This document shows positions 8,991 through 17,416 of a stretch of 64,000 nucleotides of DNA, one piece after another. The notes below the pieces were generated by a model. That model made no database searches. It was not told where the DNA came from and saw nothing but the letters and a program-made list of their open reading frames with translations. The first letter of the stretch is position 1. Each line of letters starts with the position of its first letter. The DNA is from Pseudomonas sp. ICMP22404 (GTDB lineage Bacteria > Pseudomonadota > Gammaproteobacteria > Pseudomonadales > Pseudomonadaceae), in the NCBI RefSeq assembly GCF_006227205.1, contig NZ_VCNG01000005.1, positions 1-64,000 of the forward strand, given 5' to 3'. Position numbers and translations under genes: made by a program.

Positions 8991-9776
8991 TTGCTTATCG
9001 AGTCCCGTCGCCGCGCCTATCTGACCGCCATGCAGGTGGTCAATTGGCTGCCGCGCACCGAATTGCCGTTCGCCGCCCCGTCGCGGCCTGAGCTGTTGGA
9101 AATGCCCGAGCCGGCAGAGATCGCGCCGGTGGTTGCGGCTCCCGTGGCCCGGACCGTGGCCGAGCCGGCAGCGCCTGTGGCCGAACGGCCGAAAATCGAA
9201 GTGCCACGGCCTAGCCTGGCCTCGACCCGCACCGGCGCCAAACCGGTGGAGGACGCGCCGGAGGTGCCGGCCCCTGCCAGGGTCGCCCCGGTCCCGCCAC
9301 CGCGCTTCGCCCTGCAATTGCTGCGTGCCGGACGCTGCCTGCTGCTGGTGGAACTGCCCACCGGCGAGCCATTCCAGAGCCGCGATCCCGCGTACCTGCT
9401 ACTCAAGGACATGTTGCGTGCCGCCGGTCTGCCAGACAGTCCACAGATCGTGGGTGAACCGGTGCGCTGGCCGCTGTTGTCTCGTGGGACGATGGACCAG
9501 GGGCCGGAAGCTGCACGGGAGTTCGTCCAGGGTTTTGTAGCGGCGCGGCTCGAAGACGCGCCCTGCGCGTGTTTGTGGTTGGTCGGCCTGCCGGCGGTGA
9601 AGTTTGCTGGCGAAGCGGACGCGCAAGCGTTCAATCGCGAGCTGCAGATCGAAGGGCTGGGGGTGGCCTGGGCATTACCGGGCCTGGAACTGTTAATGGA
9701 AACGCCACAGCACAAGGCTGAAGTCTGGCAAGCCATGCGCCGGCTGATGGCGCGCTGGAAAGAATCGAATGAGTGA
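8991..9776 (+). CDS. holD: Probable DNA polymerase III psi subunit (HolD-like)
   Basis: A 261-residue protein with a conserved start (R-R-R-A-Y-L-T-A-M-Q-V-V), a proline/alanine-rich linker at about residues 35-105, and a compact C-terminal domain (about 108-261). It sits directly before rimI with an 8-base overlap, as holD does in E. coli. A cryptic, longer psi subunit has been described for pseudomonads, and this gene has the expected place and shape; the sequence alone shows no diagnostic motif. It is sometimes mislabelled TonB-like because of the linker. The start must be the TTG at 8991 or later, because a stop lies upstream at 8949-8951 with no ATG or GTG between. Confidence 0.6.
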   Translation: MLIESRRRAYLTAMQVVNWLPRTELPFAAPSRPELLEMPEPAEIAPVVAAPVARTVAEPAAPVAERPKIEVPRPSLASTRTGAKPVEDAPEVPAPARVAPVPPPRFALQLLRAGRCLLLVELPTGEPFQSRDPAYLLLKDMLRAAGLPDSPQIVGEPVRWPLLSRGTMDQGPEAAREFVQGFVAARLEDAPCACLWLVGLPAVKFAGEADAQAFNRELQIEGLGVAWALPGLELLMETPQHKAEVWQAMRRLMARWKESNE

Positions 9777-10221
9777 TGCTGTTTCGTTTCGCCCGATGAC
9801 CGAGGCGGACCTCGACGCTGTACTGAAAATCGAATACGCGGCCTACAGCCACCCTTGGACCCGGGGGATATTTCTCGACGGTCTGGGCAAGTACCAGATC
9901 TGGCTGATGTTCGAAGGCCAGCAGCAAGTGGGGCACGGTGTGGTGCAGATCATTCTTGACGAGGCGCACCTGCTCAACATTACCGTCAAGCCGGAAAACC
10001 AGGGCCGGGGGCTGGGCTTGCGCCTGCTGGAACACCTCATGTCGATTGCCTACAAGGCCGAGGCCCGGGAGTGCTTCCTGGAGGTGCGCGACAGTAACCG
10101 CACGGCGTTCCGGTTGTACGAGCGCTATGGCTTCAATGAAATCGGCCGGCGGCGGGATTACTATCCGGCCGTGGGTGGACGTGAAGACGCAGTGGTCATG
10201 GCTTGTACGCTGGTGGATTGA
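9769..10221 (+). CDS. rimI: Ribosomal protein S18-alanine N-acetyltransferase RimI
   Basis: GNAT acetyltransferase of 150 residues that acetylates the N-terminal alanine of ribosomal protein S18. The acetyl-CoA loop (Q-G-R-G-L-G-L-R-L-L, residues about 79-88) and the E-V-R-D-S-N-R-T-A-F-R-L-Y segment typical of RimI are present. The ATG overlaps the upstream psi-like gene by 8 bases, so the two are probably co-translated. Confidence 0.92.
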   Translation: MSDAVSFRPMTEADLDAVLKIEYAAYSHPWTRGIFLDGLGKYQIWLMFEGQQQVGHGVVQIILDEAHLLNITVKPENQGRGLGLRLLEHLMSIAYKAEARECFLEVRDSNRTAFRLYERYGFNEIGRRRDYYPAVGGREDAVVMACTLVD

Positions 10222-10238
10222 AGCCAGCATAGAAGGCT

Positions 10239-10332
10239 CCTGTGGGAGCAAGGCTTGCCCGCGATAGCGATGGGTCAGTTGTCGAGCTATCGACTGTCCT
10301 GGCCTCATAACGGGCAAGCCATGCTCCCACAG
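10239..10332. repeat. REP pair
   Basis: Inverted copies of CTGTGGGAGCAAGGCTTGCC and its near complement (GGGCAAGCC..GCTCCCACAG) about 50 bases apart, downstream of rimI. A different REP subtype from the one at 3824. Confidence 0.8.
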
Positions 10333-10364
10333 GCGTATAGGCAGCCTGGAGGGCTGCGTTTCAC

Positions 10365-10769
10365 TCAGCGCTTGCCATCCAGTGGGTCGATATCCGCCAT
10401 CTCGGCCTCGTCCAATCCATCGCCCCCGCCAATGTCATTTTCATCCACCACGCTCAGGTCCCAATCGGCCTGCTCGTCGTCGCCGGCTTCGTGGGCATCC
10501 CGGGCACCGTCTTCCCGGATCAGTGTCTCGGGGCTCATGTCATCGTCGGTCGGTTGATGATCATCCGTCGAGGCGCCGGTCATGCCGGCCTCGCGGACGC
10601 GCTCACGGGGCATCAAATGTTCGCGTTCGTTTTCCGGCAACTCGTCACCAATCTTCGCGCTGGGCTCGTCTTCATCGAATTCCAGTTCATGCATCGAACC
10701 CATGCGGTCTTCGTTGTCATCGATGGGCTCCGGTTGCGCCGCATCGAAAGGACGTCGTGAATCATTCAT
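10365..10769 (-). CDS. Small acidic protein of unknown function
   Basis: A 134-residue, strongly acidic and apparently disordered protein: runs of D/E, no membrane segment and no cysteine. Similar proteins in Pseudomonas are often labelled 'PTS HPr-related', but no HPr histidine motif is visible, so that label is not supported here. A clear ribosome site (AGGAGAG) lies before the ATG. It stands alone between rimI and the divergent carbonic anhydrase gene. Confidence 0.7.
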   Translation of the reverse strand: MNDSRRPFDAAQPEPIDDNEDRMGSMHELEFDEDEPSAKIGDELPENEREHLMPRERVREAGMTGASTDDHQPTDDDMSPETLIREDGARDAHEAGDDEQADWDLSVVDENDIGGGDGLDEAEMADIDPLDGKR

Positions 10770-10900
10770 GGCAACTCTCCTACTTTGGGCCTTACTGGAT
10801 GGACCGGTAGCCGTGTCGAGAATTCCAACGGCATTGACGAAGTGACCTCGACAGCCGCTCCGTTGTCAAAGATGCGCACTGTTCTCGAGGGCAAGACAGC

Positions 10901-11545
10901 ATGAACGAACTACAAGATCTGATTGATAACAACGCGCGCTGGGCCGATGCGATCAAGCAGGAGGATCCTGACTTCTTCGCCAAGCTGGCTCGTCAGCAAA
11001 CCCCTGAATACCTGTGGATCGGCTGTTCCGATGCGCGGGTGCCGGCCAACGAGATCGTCGGCATGCTGCCGGGCGATCTGTTCGTGCACCGCAACGTGGC
11101 CAACGTGGTGCTGCACACCGACCTCAATTGCCTGTCGGTGATCCAGTATGCAGTGGACGTGCTCAAGGTCAAACACATCCTGGTCACCGGCCATTATGGC
11201 TGTGGTGGCGTGCGGGCCTCGATGCAGGATCGCCAGCTGGGTCTGATCGATGGCTGGCTGCGCTCCATTCGCGACCTGTATTACGAGCATCGCGAAGCGT
11301 TGGCGCAACTGCCGACCGAAGAGGAACGTGTGGATCGCCTGTGCGAACTCAACGTGATTCAACAGGTGGCCAACGTCGGCCACACCAGCATCGTGCAGAA
11401 CGCCTGGCATCGCGGACAGAAGTTGTCGATCCATGGTTGCATCTATGGCATCAAGGACGGGCGTTGGAAAAGCCTGGACACCACGATCAGCGGTTTCGAG
11501 CAATTGCCGCCGCAGTATCGCTTGCGTCCGGTGGGCGCCCCCTGA
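10901..11545 (+). CDS. can: Beta-class carbonic anhydrase
   Basis: Cytoplasmic zinc enzyme interconverting CO2 and bicarbonate. At 214 residues it is typical for the family. Zinc ligands are visible: C42 in C-S-D-A-R with the D44/R46 dyad, and H98 and C101 in G-H-Y-G-C-G-G-V. The GAGGGCAAGA stretch before the ATG serves as ribosome site. It is monocistronic, and the next gene is convergent 12 bases away. Confidence 0.93.
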   Translation: MNELQDLIDNNARWADAIKQEDPDFFAKLARQQTPEYLWIGCSDARVPANEIVGMLPGDLFVHRNVANVVLHTDLNCLSVIQYAVDVLKVKHILVTGHYGCGGVRASMQDRQLGLIDGWLRSIRDLYYEHREALAQLPTEEERVDRLCELNVIQQVANVGHTSIVQNAWHRGQKLSIHGCIYGIKDGRWKSLDTTISGFEQLPPQYRLRPVGAP

Positions 11546-11556
11546 TCTGACTGGCG

Positions 11557-12084
11557 TCAGTCGCGGTGACAGCGGCGGCGCCAGTGCTTCAGGAACTTCA
11601 TGCCCTGTTCGTTGGGCGGTTCGTCATAGCCAGTGATCCAACCATGGCAATTGGACGAACCGCACCGACAGGCAAACTGCCGGTAGAGCTTCTGTTCCGT
11701 GCTGGCGTGATCCATCGTCAGGCAGTCGCCTGCGTGGATGGGCGTCAGCGCCCATAACCACAGTTCGCTCATGTCGAGAAAGACATTCGGGTTGCAGGAA
11801 TGCAGCAGCAATCCGGCGAAGTGCGGGTCATACATATGGATGTCCGGCAGGACCTGCACGGTATGCGGGCGGCGCCGCCCCACCAGCAGCCCCGATACCC
11901 TGCACATCCGCTCCATGGGGGCGAACCTTTTCCGGGCGATAACGGCATTGCCGCGGCCGTTGGGGGTGCGTAGCACTTCGAAATCGCGGGCAGACGGATA
12001 ACCCAGGCGGAGGCTGAGTGCTTTTTCCGGGTAAATGCAGCCCCGGTCCTGTGAAAAGGCTTTATCTGCAACGAAGATGGTCAT
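11557..12084 (-). CDS. SET-domain protein (putative lysine methyltransferase)
   Basis: A 175-residue SET-domain protein. The L-H-S-C-N-P-N motif at about residues 90-96 corresponds to the SET N-H-S-C-x-P-N core, and a post-SET cysteine cluster (C-R-C then C five residues on) follows near the end. The substrate is unknown. The ATG at 12084 is preferred over an upstream ATG at 12180 because AAGGA lies 7 bases before it. The family is sparse in bacteria; whether it is catalytically active cannot be told from the sequence. Confidence 0.75.
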   Translation of the reverse strand: MTIFVADKAFSQDRGCIYPEKALSLRLGYPSARDFEVLRTPNGRGNAVIARKRFAPMERMCRVSGLLVGRRRPHTVQVLPDIHMYDPHFAGLLLHSCNPNVFLDMSELWLWALTPIHAGDCLTMDHASTEQKLYRQFACRCGSSNCHGWITGYDEPPNEQGMKFLKHWRRRCHRD

Positions 12085-12208
12085 GACAGTCCTTGTCGGT
12101 ACAGGCCGACTTGCTGCCGTTGGCGTCCTGCCAACGGTCGTGAGTGACCTGGGTAGCTTCCTCCAAGTCCGGTGGGACATCTACTGTCAACTCTGACAGG
12201 CGCCAAAG

Positions 12209-12281
12209 GCGCTTTCCTGTGTGAGCGAAGGCTTACACAGGAAAGTGGACCCGTGGCGAGGGCATATGTCCCCTCACCACG
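12209..12281. repeat. Two adjacent imperfect inverted repeats
   Basis: CTTTCCTGTGT...ACACAGGAAAG (12211-12245) is followed at once by CGTGGCGAGGG...CCCCTCACCACG (12252-12281). Neither has a T-tract. The second resembles a Pseudomonas REP half. Both lie just downstream of the secreted-protein gene on the minus strand and may stabilise its 3' end. Confidence 0.6.
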
Positions 12282-12294
12282 AGGCCTTCAGGGG

Positions 12295-13455
12295 TTATAC
12301 CGGCTCGGATGGCAGCGGCATGGGCACCTTCAACTGCGGAAGTTGCGACTTGATCGCCGGCGTTTCGCATTTTTTCGCCGCGTCCTCTGGCGACAGCTTG
12401 CGAATCGAGGTGTAGAACAACTCGCAGGTTTTTTCCTTTTGCGTGACCTGCCAGGTCTGCGTGCACTGGTTCAATTGAGTCGTCGGGTCGCTGCTCGGCT
12501 TGCTGCCCATGCCGGCTTGCCAGCAGGCAGCGCTCAGGTCCTGGCCCATGACTTTCAGGCCTGCCGCGTCCGCCTTGGCTTCGTCGCCGCCATAGCTTTC
12601 CGGGTCGGCGGCGTACCAGATGTAGCTTGGGTGGTTGGAGCCCAGGACTGGAACCTTGACGCCAGCGGCGGGAGAGATGGTCGCCAGGCCGAGCACCGCC
12701 ACGGTCTGGCCGTATTGGGTCTTGATCCAGTTCCGCACGGGGGCACCAAAGGCCACCATTGGCAGCGCGGTTCCGCTGGTGCTCTGGCTGACTTGCTTGA
12801 CCATGGTGGTCTGGTAGTCGTTGAAGTAATCGTAGACACCCTCCAGCGTCGCGCCGGCAGTGGACGGAGCCGCGATGGGGGCGATGTCGATGATGGTCTG
12901 GTAAGCCGGCGTCTGGTCGGCGGCAATGCCGTTGGCCGTCAGCAGGGTGGCCCAGCGATCGGTGGTGGCTGATTCCAGGTAGTCCTGGGCCTGGGTCAGG
13001 GAATAATCAGGCGGGAAGTGCAGCAGTTCGATGCTCTTGCGGTTTTCCAGGGCCATGCCCAGCGGCAGGAACAGGTACCAGTTGTAGGCCCATTTCTTGT
13101 CGTCGTTGAGCTTCGTGGCCCCCTTGTACGCCAGGTCACCGGCATCGAGCAGTTTGCTCAAGGGTTGGCCATAGGCTTTCGGCACGCCGCTGATGTGGGC
13201 GTAGACCTTGCCGTTGTCGCGTTTGACGCTGACCTTGGCCGCGCCGTAGCCGTCACGTTGAACGCTCTGGGTCAGGTAGTGCTCGACGGTCTGTTCCAGC
13301 GTCCAGTTGCGGAAGCAGATGACGTTGCAGTTGTTGGGGTAAGCGAAGAGGCGAGTGACGCGTTCGGTACTGCCAAGCTGTACATCGACGTCGGCCCCGT
13401 GAACGGTGGCACTCAGGGCCAGGGCGGCAAGGGGAAATACTGCGAGTTTAGACAT
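12295..13455 (-). CDS. Secreted protein of unknown function
   Basis: A 386-residue protein with a Sec signal peptide (M-S-K-L then a hydrophobic stretch, likely cleavage after V-H-G-A near residue 21). The mature part has eight or more cysteines, several in pairs that could form disulphides, and no motif I recognise. The ATG at 13455 has AAAGGA 8-9 bases upstream and is preferred to an ATG at 13503. It lies downstream of the AtoE-like gene on the same strand, but a hairpin intervenes. Confidence 0.75.
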   Translation of the reverse strand: MSKLAVFPLAALALSATVHGADVDVQLGSTERVTRLFAYPNNCNVICFRNWTLEQTVEHYLTQSVQRDGYGAAKVSVKRDNGKVYAHISGVPKAYGQPLSKLLDAGDLAYKGATKLNDDKKWAYNWYLFLPLGMALENRKSIELLHFPPDYSLTQAQDYLESATTDRWATLLTANGIAADQTPAYQTIIDIAPIAAPSTAGATLEGVYDYFNDYQTTMVKQVSQSTSGTALPMVAFGAPVRNWIKTQYGQTVAVLGLATISPAAGVKVPVLGSNHPSYIWYAADPESYGGDEAKADAAGLKVMGQDLSAACWQAGMGSKPSSDPTTQLNQCTQTWQVTQKEKTCELFYTSIRKLSPEDAAKKCETPAIKSQLPQLKVPMPLPSEPV

Positions 13456-13532
13456 GCTCAGATCCTTTTCAGCGTTTGAGCCCTTCGAACAGGGCGCCCC
13501 CATACTGAAACAGACCGAGCCGAAGAAGAAGT

Positions 13533-13560
13533 GGGCCGATGTAAATATCGGCCCTTTTTT
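13533..13560 (+). terminator. Hairpin between the AtoE-like gene and the secreted-protein gene
   Basis: GGGCCGAT / ATCGGCCC stem with a 6-base loop and six T on the plus strand. No plus-strand gene lies near, so its use is unclear. On the minus strand it follows the AtoE-like stop by a few bases and is trailed by a C/T-rich stretch, so it may end that transcript weakly. Confidence 0.55.
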
Positions 13561-13566
13561 ATGGCT

Positions 13567-14985
13567 TTATGGCATCACTGGCGGCAAATAGGCCAATGTC
13601 GTCCCGAGCGCCCATAGCAGCACCAGCACCAAGGGGGTGTGCACCAACAGTTGCACGAAGGAAAAGCCGATCAAGTCCCTGGCTTTCAGCCCCAATACAC
13701 CCAGCAGCGGCAGCATGTAGAAGGGGTTGATGAGGTTCGGCAACGCTTCGGCGGCGTTGTAGATCTGCACCGCCCAACCGAGGTGGTAATTCAGGTCATT
13801 GGCCACCTGCATCACGTAAGGGGCTTCAATGATCCACTTGCCTCCACCGGAAGGAATGAAGAACCCCAGGATTGCCGAGTAGACCCCCATCAACAAGGCG
13901 TAGGTGTCGTGGGAAGCGATCTGTACGAAAAAGGTCGAGATATGGTGGGCGAGTGTCTGGGCATCGCTGCCCTTGACCGTGGTCAGCAGCGCGGCGATGG
14001 AGCCGTATAGCGGGAACTGGATCAGTACGCCGGTAGTGGTCGGTACTGCGCGGGCCACCGCATCGAGAAAACTGCGCGGGCGCCAATGCAGCAAGGCGCC
14101 GAGCATCAGGAACAGGAAGTTATAGGTGTTGAGCCCCGAAATCGCGCTGATCGCCGGCTTGGTCGAAAACTCGTGGAACAGCCAGCCGGCGGCCAGCAGC
14201 ACCAGCGCGATGGTCAGCAGCGGGCTGTGCTCCAGCCATTCCCCAGGACGGGTACGGGGTTGCAGGGCCGGCATGCTGAAGCTGGGATCGATCCCGCAAG
14301 CGGCGGCGTCACGGGCGCTGTTTGGCCCTGGGGCGGTCGCATAGGCAACCAGCAGTGAAATGACGATCAGCGCCAGTAACATCACGCCGGACTGCCAGAG
14401 GAAGATGGTCTGGGTGAATGGAATGACGCCGGTGATCGACAGGATCGACGGCGGCAGGCTGGCCGGGTTGGCTTGCAATTGCGCGGCCGACGACGATAAC
14501 CCCAAGGCCCACACCGCGCCGAGGCCCAGGTAAGCGGCGGCGCCGGCAGCGCGATAGTCCATTTTCAGATCGGTGCGGTGGGCAAGGGCGCGCACCAGCA
14601 GGCCGCCGAAGACCAGCGACAGGCCCCAATTGAGTAACGAGGCGACCATGGAGATCAACGCCACCCAGGCCACTGCGGAACGCCCGTTCCTTGGGATGCG
14701 CGCCAGGCGATCGATCAACCTGACGGCGGGTGGCGAGCTGGCGACCACGTAGCCACCGATCACGACGAAGGCCATTTGCATGGTGAACGGGATCAGGCTC
14801 CAGAAGCCATCGCCGAACGCCATGGCGGCGGCCGTAGGCGTGGCGCCGATGAACTGCGTCGCCAGGGCGACCACCAGCACTGCCAGCGCGGCAAAGACCC
14901 AGGAGTCGGGAAACCAGCGTTCGGCAAAACTGGAACAGCGCAAGGCGAAGCGGGCGGAGCGGCTGTCTTGGATGTCGGTGGTCAC
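13567..14985 (-). CDS. AtoE-family short-chain fatty acid transporter
   Basis: Polytopic membrane protein of 472 residues with about 12 hydrophobic segments, resembling E. coli AtoE (440 residues), which imports short-chain fatty acids. Family features include the conserved F-I-P-S-G-G-G-K-W segment near the C-terminal third. The GTG at 14985 is chosen: GAGGT lies 8 bases upstream and the coding similarity begins there, while the ATG far upstream would add 60 residues of implausible sequence. No ato catabolic genes are nearby, so substrate is inferred from the family only. Confidence 0.82.
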   Translation of the reverse strand: MTTDIQDSRSARFALRCSSFAERWFPDSWVFAALAVLVVALATQFIGATPTAAAMAFGDGFWSLIPFTMQMAFVVIGGYVVASSPPAVRLIDRLARIPRNGRSAVAWVALISMVASLLNWGLSLVFGGLLVRALAHRTDLKMDYRAAGAAAYLGLGAVWALGLSSSAAQLQANPASLPPSILSITGVIPFTQTIFLWQSGVMLLALIVISLLVAYATAPGPNSARDAAACGIDPSFSMPALQPRTRPGEWLEHSPLLTIALVLLAAGWLFHEFSTKPAISAISGLNTYNFLFLMLGALLHWRPRSFLDAVARAVPTTTGVLIQFPLYGSIAALLTTVKGSDAQTLAHHISTFFVQIASHDTYALLMGVYSAILGFFIPSGGGKWIIEAPYVMQVANDLNYHLGWAVQIYNAAEALPNLINPFYMLPLLGVLGLKARDLIGFSFVQLLVHTPLVLVLLWALGTTLAYLPPVMP

Positions 14986-15206
14986 GGCGATTACCTCGAT
15001 TCTTATGATTGCTTTTATGGGGACGGGTATCTGGAGCGGAGAGGCCCCGACAACGGTAGAACAATCCACTGACCATGAAAGACGGGCCTGGGTTCGCGAG
15101 CCTCTTGGAAAACGCCAGGGCGACCAATGGCACTCTTCAGAAAAAAGTCGCCGCGCCGATGGCATGAGAACAGCTTGTCAATTCTCCTGCCACCCGGAGC
15201 ATGCTT

Positions 15207-16523
15207 ATGTTCAATCAACGCTTGAAGCAGGAGCTGACGGCCCTGCGCCAAGAACTGTCCAGCCTCATGCAAGTGAAGGAAAGCCTGGACCGTGAAATGC
15301 TGGCGCTCACCCTTGATGCCGAGGGGAGGGTGCAGACGGTCAATCAGAAGTTTCTCGATGAAATGCACTACAAGAGCCAGGACCTCATTGGCCGGGGTGT
15401 GGAAGACCTGGTGCCGTCCTATCTGAAGTCCAATGAGTTCCAGCTTCGCTTCAAGACGGCATTGACCCGTGGTGAGCATTTTTCCGGTGCCGTGCGCCTG
15501 CTGCGGGGCAATGGCAAGGAAGCCTGGCTGCGCTCGATCCTTCAGCCTGTAAAAGGAGTTGATGGGCGAGTTCGTTATTTTTCGATGTATTCCAATGACC
15601 TGACCCGTACCATCGAAGGTTCTCGCGAGCATGAAAACCTCATTGGTGCGTTGGTGCGTTCAACGGCGGTGATCGAGTTTGATCTGGACGGTCACGTACT
15701 GACAGCCAATGACCGTTTTCTCAACGCCATGGGTTATAGCCTGGCGCAGGTCAAGGGCAAGCATCACCGCACCTTCTGCGATCCGGAGGAATACAACAGT
15801 CCCGCCTACCAGCAGTTCTGGAAACGCCTGAACAGCGGCGAGTTCGTCGCCGGCCGCTTCAAGCGCCTCGACAGCAATGGTCGTGAAGTGTGGCTGGAGG
15901 CTTCCTACAACCCGGTGGTCGACGCCAACGACCGACTGTACAAAGTGGTCAAGTTCGCCACCAACATCACCGACCAGGTCAACCAGGAAAAAGCCGTCGC
16001 CGAGGCCGCCAACATCGCCTACAGCACGTCCCTGCAAACCGACAGCAGCGCTCAGCGGGGGACTACTGTGGTGACCCAGGCCGTGGACGTGATGCGCGAC
16101 CTGGCCCGGCACATGCAAACCGCCGGCGAAGGTATCGAGGCGCTGAACGAGCAATCCATGGTGATCGGCACCATCGTCAAGACGATCAGCGGTATTGCCG
16201 AGCAGACCAACCTGCTGGCGCTCAACGCTGCTATCGAAGCCGCCCGTGCCGGCGAACAGGGCCGAGGCTTTGCGGTGGTGGCCGATGAAGTGCGGCAACT
16301 GGCGTCGCGTACCAGCCAGGCCACCGATGAAATTGTCGGCGTGGTTCGCCAGAACCAGGACATGGCGCGTAATGCCGTCTCGTTGATGACGGACGGTCAA
16401 CACCAGGCCGAACAGGGCCTGGCCCTGGCAGCCGAGGCGGGGACAGTGATCGTCGAGATCCAGGATGGGGCAAAGAAAGTGGTCGATGCCGTGAGCCAGT
16501 TTGCCAATCAGCTGTCGAGCTGA
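15207..16523 (+). CDS. BdlA-like PAS-PAS chemoreceptor, soluble
   Basis: Cytoplasmic methyl-accepting protein of 438 residues without transmembrane helices. Two PAS domains (about residues 30-135 and 150-265) precede a short MCP signalling domain with the hairpin tip [16 protein letters not shown] at about 335-350. This layout and length match BdlA of P. aeruginosa, which controls biofilm dispersion; orthology is inferred. The ATG at 15207 is preferred over one at 15201 because GGAGC is 6 bases upstream of it. It is transcribed divergently from the AtoE-like gene. Confidence 0.8.
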   Translation: MFNQRLKQELTALRQELSSLMQVKESLDREMLALTLDAEGRVQTVNQKFLDEMHYKSQDLIGRGVEDLVPSYLKSNEFQLRFKTALTRGEHFSGAVRLLRGNGKEAWLRSILQPVKGVDGRVRYFSMYSNDLTRTIEGSREHENLIGALVRSTAVIEFDLDGHVLTANDRFLNAMGYSLAQVKGKHHRTFCDPEEYNSPAYQQFWKRLNSGEFVAGRFKRLDSNGREVWLEASYNPVVDANDRLYKVVKFATNITDQVNQEKAVAEAANIAYSTSLQTDSSAQRGTTVVTQAVDVMRDLARHMQTAGEGIEALNEQSMVIGTIVKTISGIAEQTNLLALNAAIEAARAGEQGRGFAVVADEVRQLASRTSQATDEIVGVVRQNQDMARNAVSLMTDGQHQAEQGLALAAEAGTVIVEIQDGAKKVVDAVSQFANQLSS

Positions 16524-16615
16524 GGCAGGTGTTATTGTTTTTTACATATTAATTATTGTTTTACGATAATTTCGTAATTATGTTTGGCGCTCCCATACTC
16601 TGTTGGAGCCCTGAC

Positions 16616-17173
16616 ATGTGTTCGAATCGTCTCGCCCTGTACAGCCAGCGCATGGCTGCCATCACGCTTGTTTTCATTGTCGCGATGATGGTCGTCAACG
16701 CTGCTGCCTGGCTGTTTCCTGATGTTGCGTCAAAATACGGGTTGGGCTTTTCCCTGACCGAGCGGCAATTGTTCAGTCTGCCCGAAGGAGGGGCGATAGG
16801 GTTGACGGGCTGGCAGCGTCTGGGGGGCATTCTTTTGTCCAGCGTACCTCTGCTCGCGCTCGCGGTCGGACTGGTCAACCTGCGGCAGCTCTTCAGGCGC
16901 TATGCCCAGGGGCAATATTTTTCCAGTGAAGCCGCGGTTTATCTTGGAAACGCAGGTCGCGCGGTCGCACTATGGGTGTTGCTGGATTTCCTGTGCGAGC
17001 CGTTCCTCAGCCTGCTGGTCACGATCAATGCGCCAGTGGGCGAGCGATTACTGACCATCAGCATCACCGCTCCGTCCTTCGTCGCTTTGTTCCTTGCCGC
17101 CTGTATCGCCATCATTGCTCGGATATTGTCCCAGGCCAGTGAAGTCGACTCAGAAAACAGAACTTTCGTTTGA
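16616..17173 (+). CDS. DUF2975-type membrane protein
   Basis: A 185-residue membrane protein with four hydrophobic segments (about residues 12-34, 65-90, 105-125 and 145-170). Its layout, and the small XRE regulator starting 8 bases after its stop, are typical of the DUF2975/YozG-like pairs found across bacteria. Function unknown. The ATG at 16616 has GGAG about 8 bases upstream; an earlier ATG at 16556 is less likely. Confidence 0.75.
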   Translation: MCSNRLALYSQRMAAITLVFIVAMMVVNAAAWLFPDVASKYGLGFSLTERQLFSLPEGGAIGLTGWQRLGGILLSSVPLLALAVGLVNLRQLFRRYAQGQYFSSEAAVYLGNAGRAVALWVLLDFLCEPFLSLLVTINAPVGERLLTISITAPSFVALFLAACIAIIARILSQASEVDSENRTFV

Positions 17174-17180
17174 GAAACTC

Positions 17181-17399
17181 ATGCCTATCGTGATTCAACT
17201 GGATGTGATGCTGGCAACGCGCAAGGTCAAATCCAAGGACCTGGCCGCCGCCATAGGCATTACGGAAGCCAACCTCTCCCTGTTGAAGCAGGGAAAGGTC
17301 AAGGGCATACGCCTGGCGACGCTCGAGGCTATCTGCAGTTACCTGCAGTGTCAGCCCGCCGATCTGCTGATTTATCAACCAGAGCGCGAGCTGTCATGA
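17181..17399 (+). CDS. Small XRE-type helix-turn-helix regulator
   Basis: A 72-residue Cro/CI-type DNA-binding protein: K-S-K-D-L-A-A-A-I-G-I followed by N-L-S-L-L-K-Q-G-K gives the helix-turn-helix, and the end L-Q-C-Q-P-A-D-L-L-I-Y is typical of YozG-like regulators. It follows the DUF2975 gene by 8 bases and probably regulates their shared transcription. It converges with ggt. Confidence 0.82.
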   Translation: MPIVIQLDVMLATRKVKSKDLAAAIGITEANLSLLKQGKVKGIRLATLEAICSYLQCQPADLLIYQPERELS

Positions 17400-17416
17400 G
17401 TGAGTCGGATATTCGC

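Noticed and set aside
8991..9776. TonB-like energy transducer
   Set aside because: The proline-rich part is an internal linker; there is no N-terminal membrane helix and no TonB C-terminal motif.
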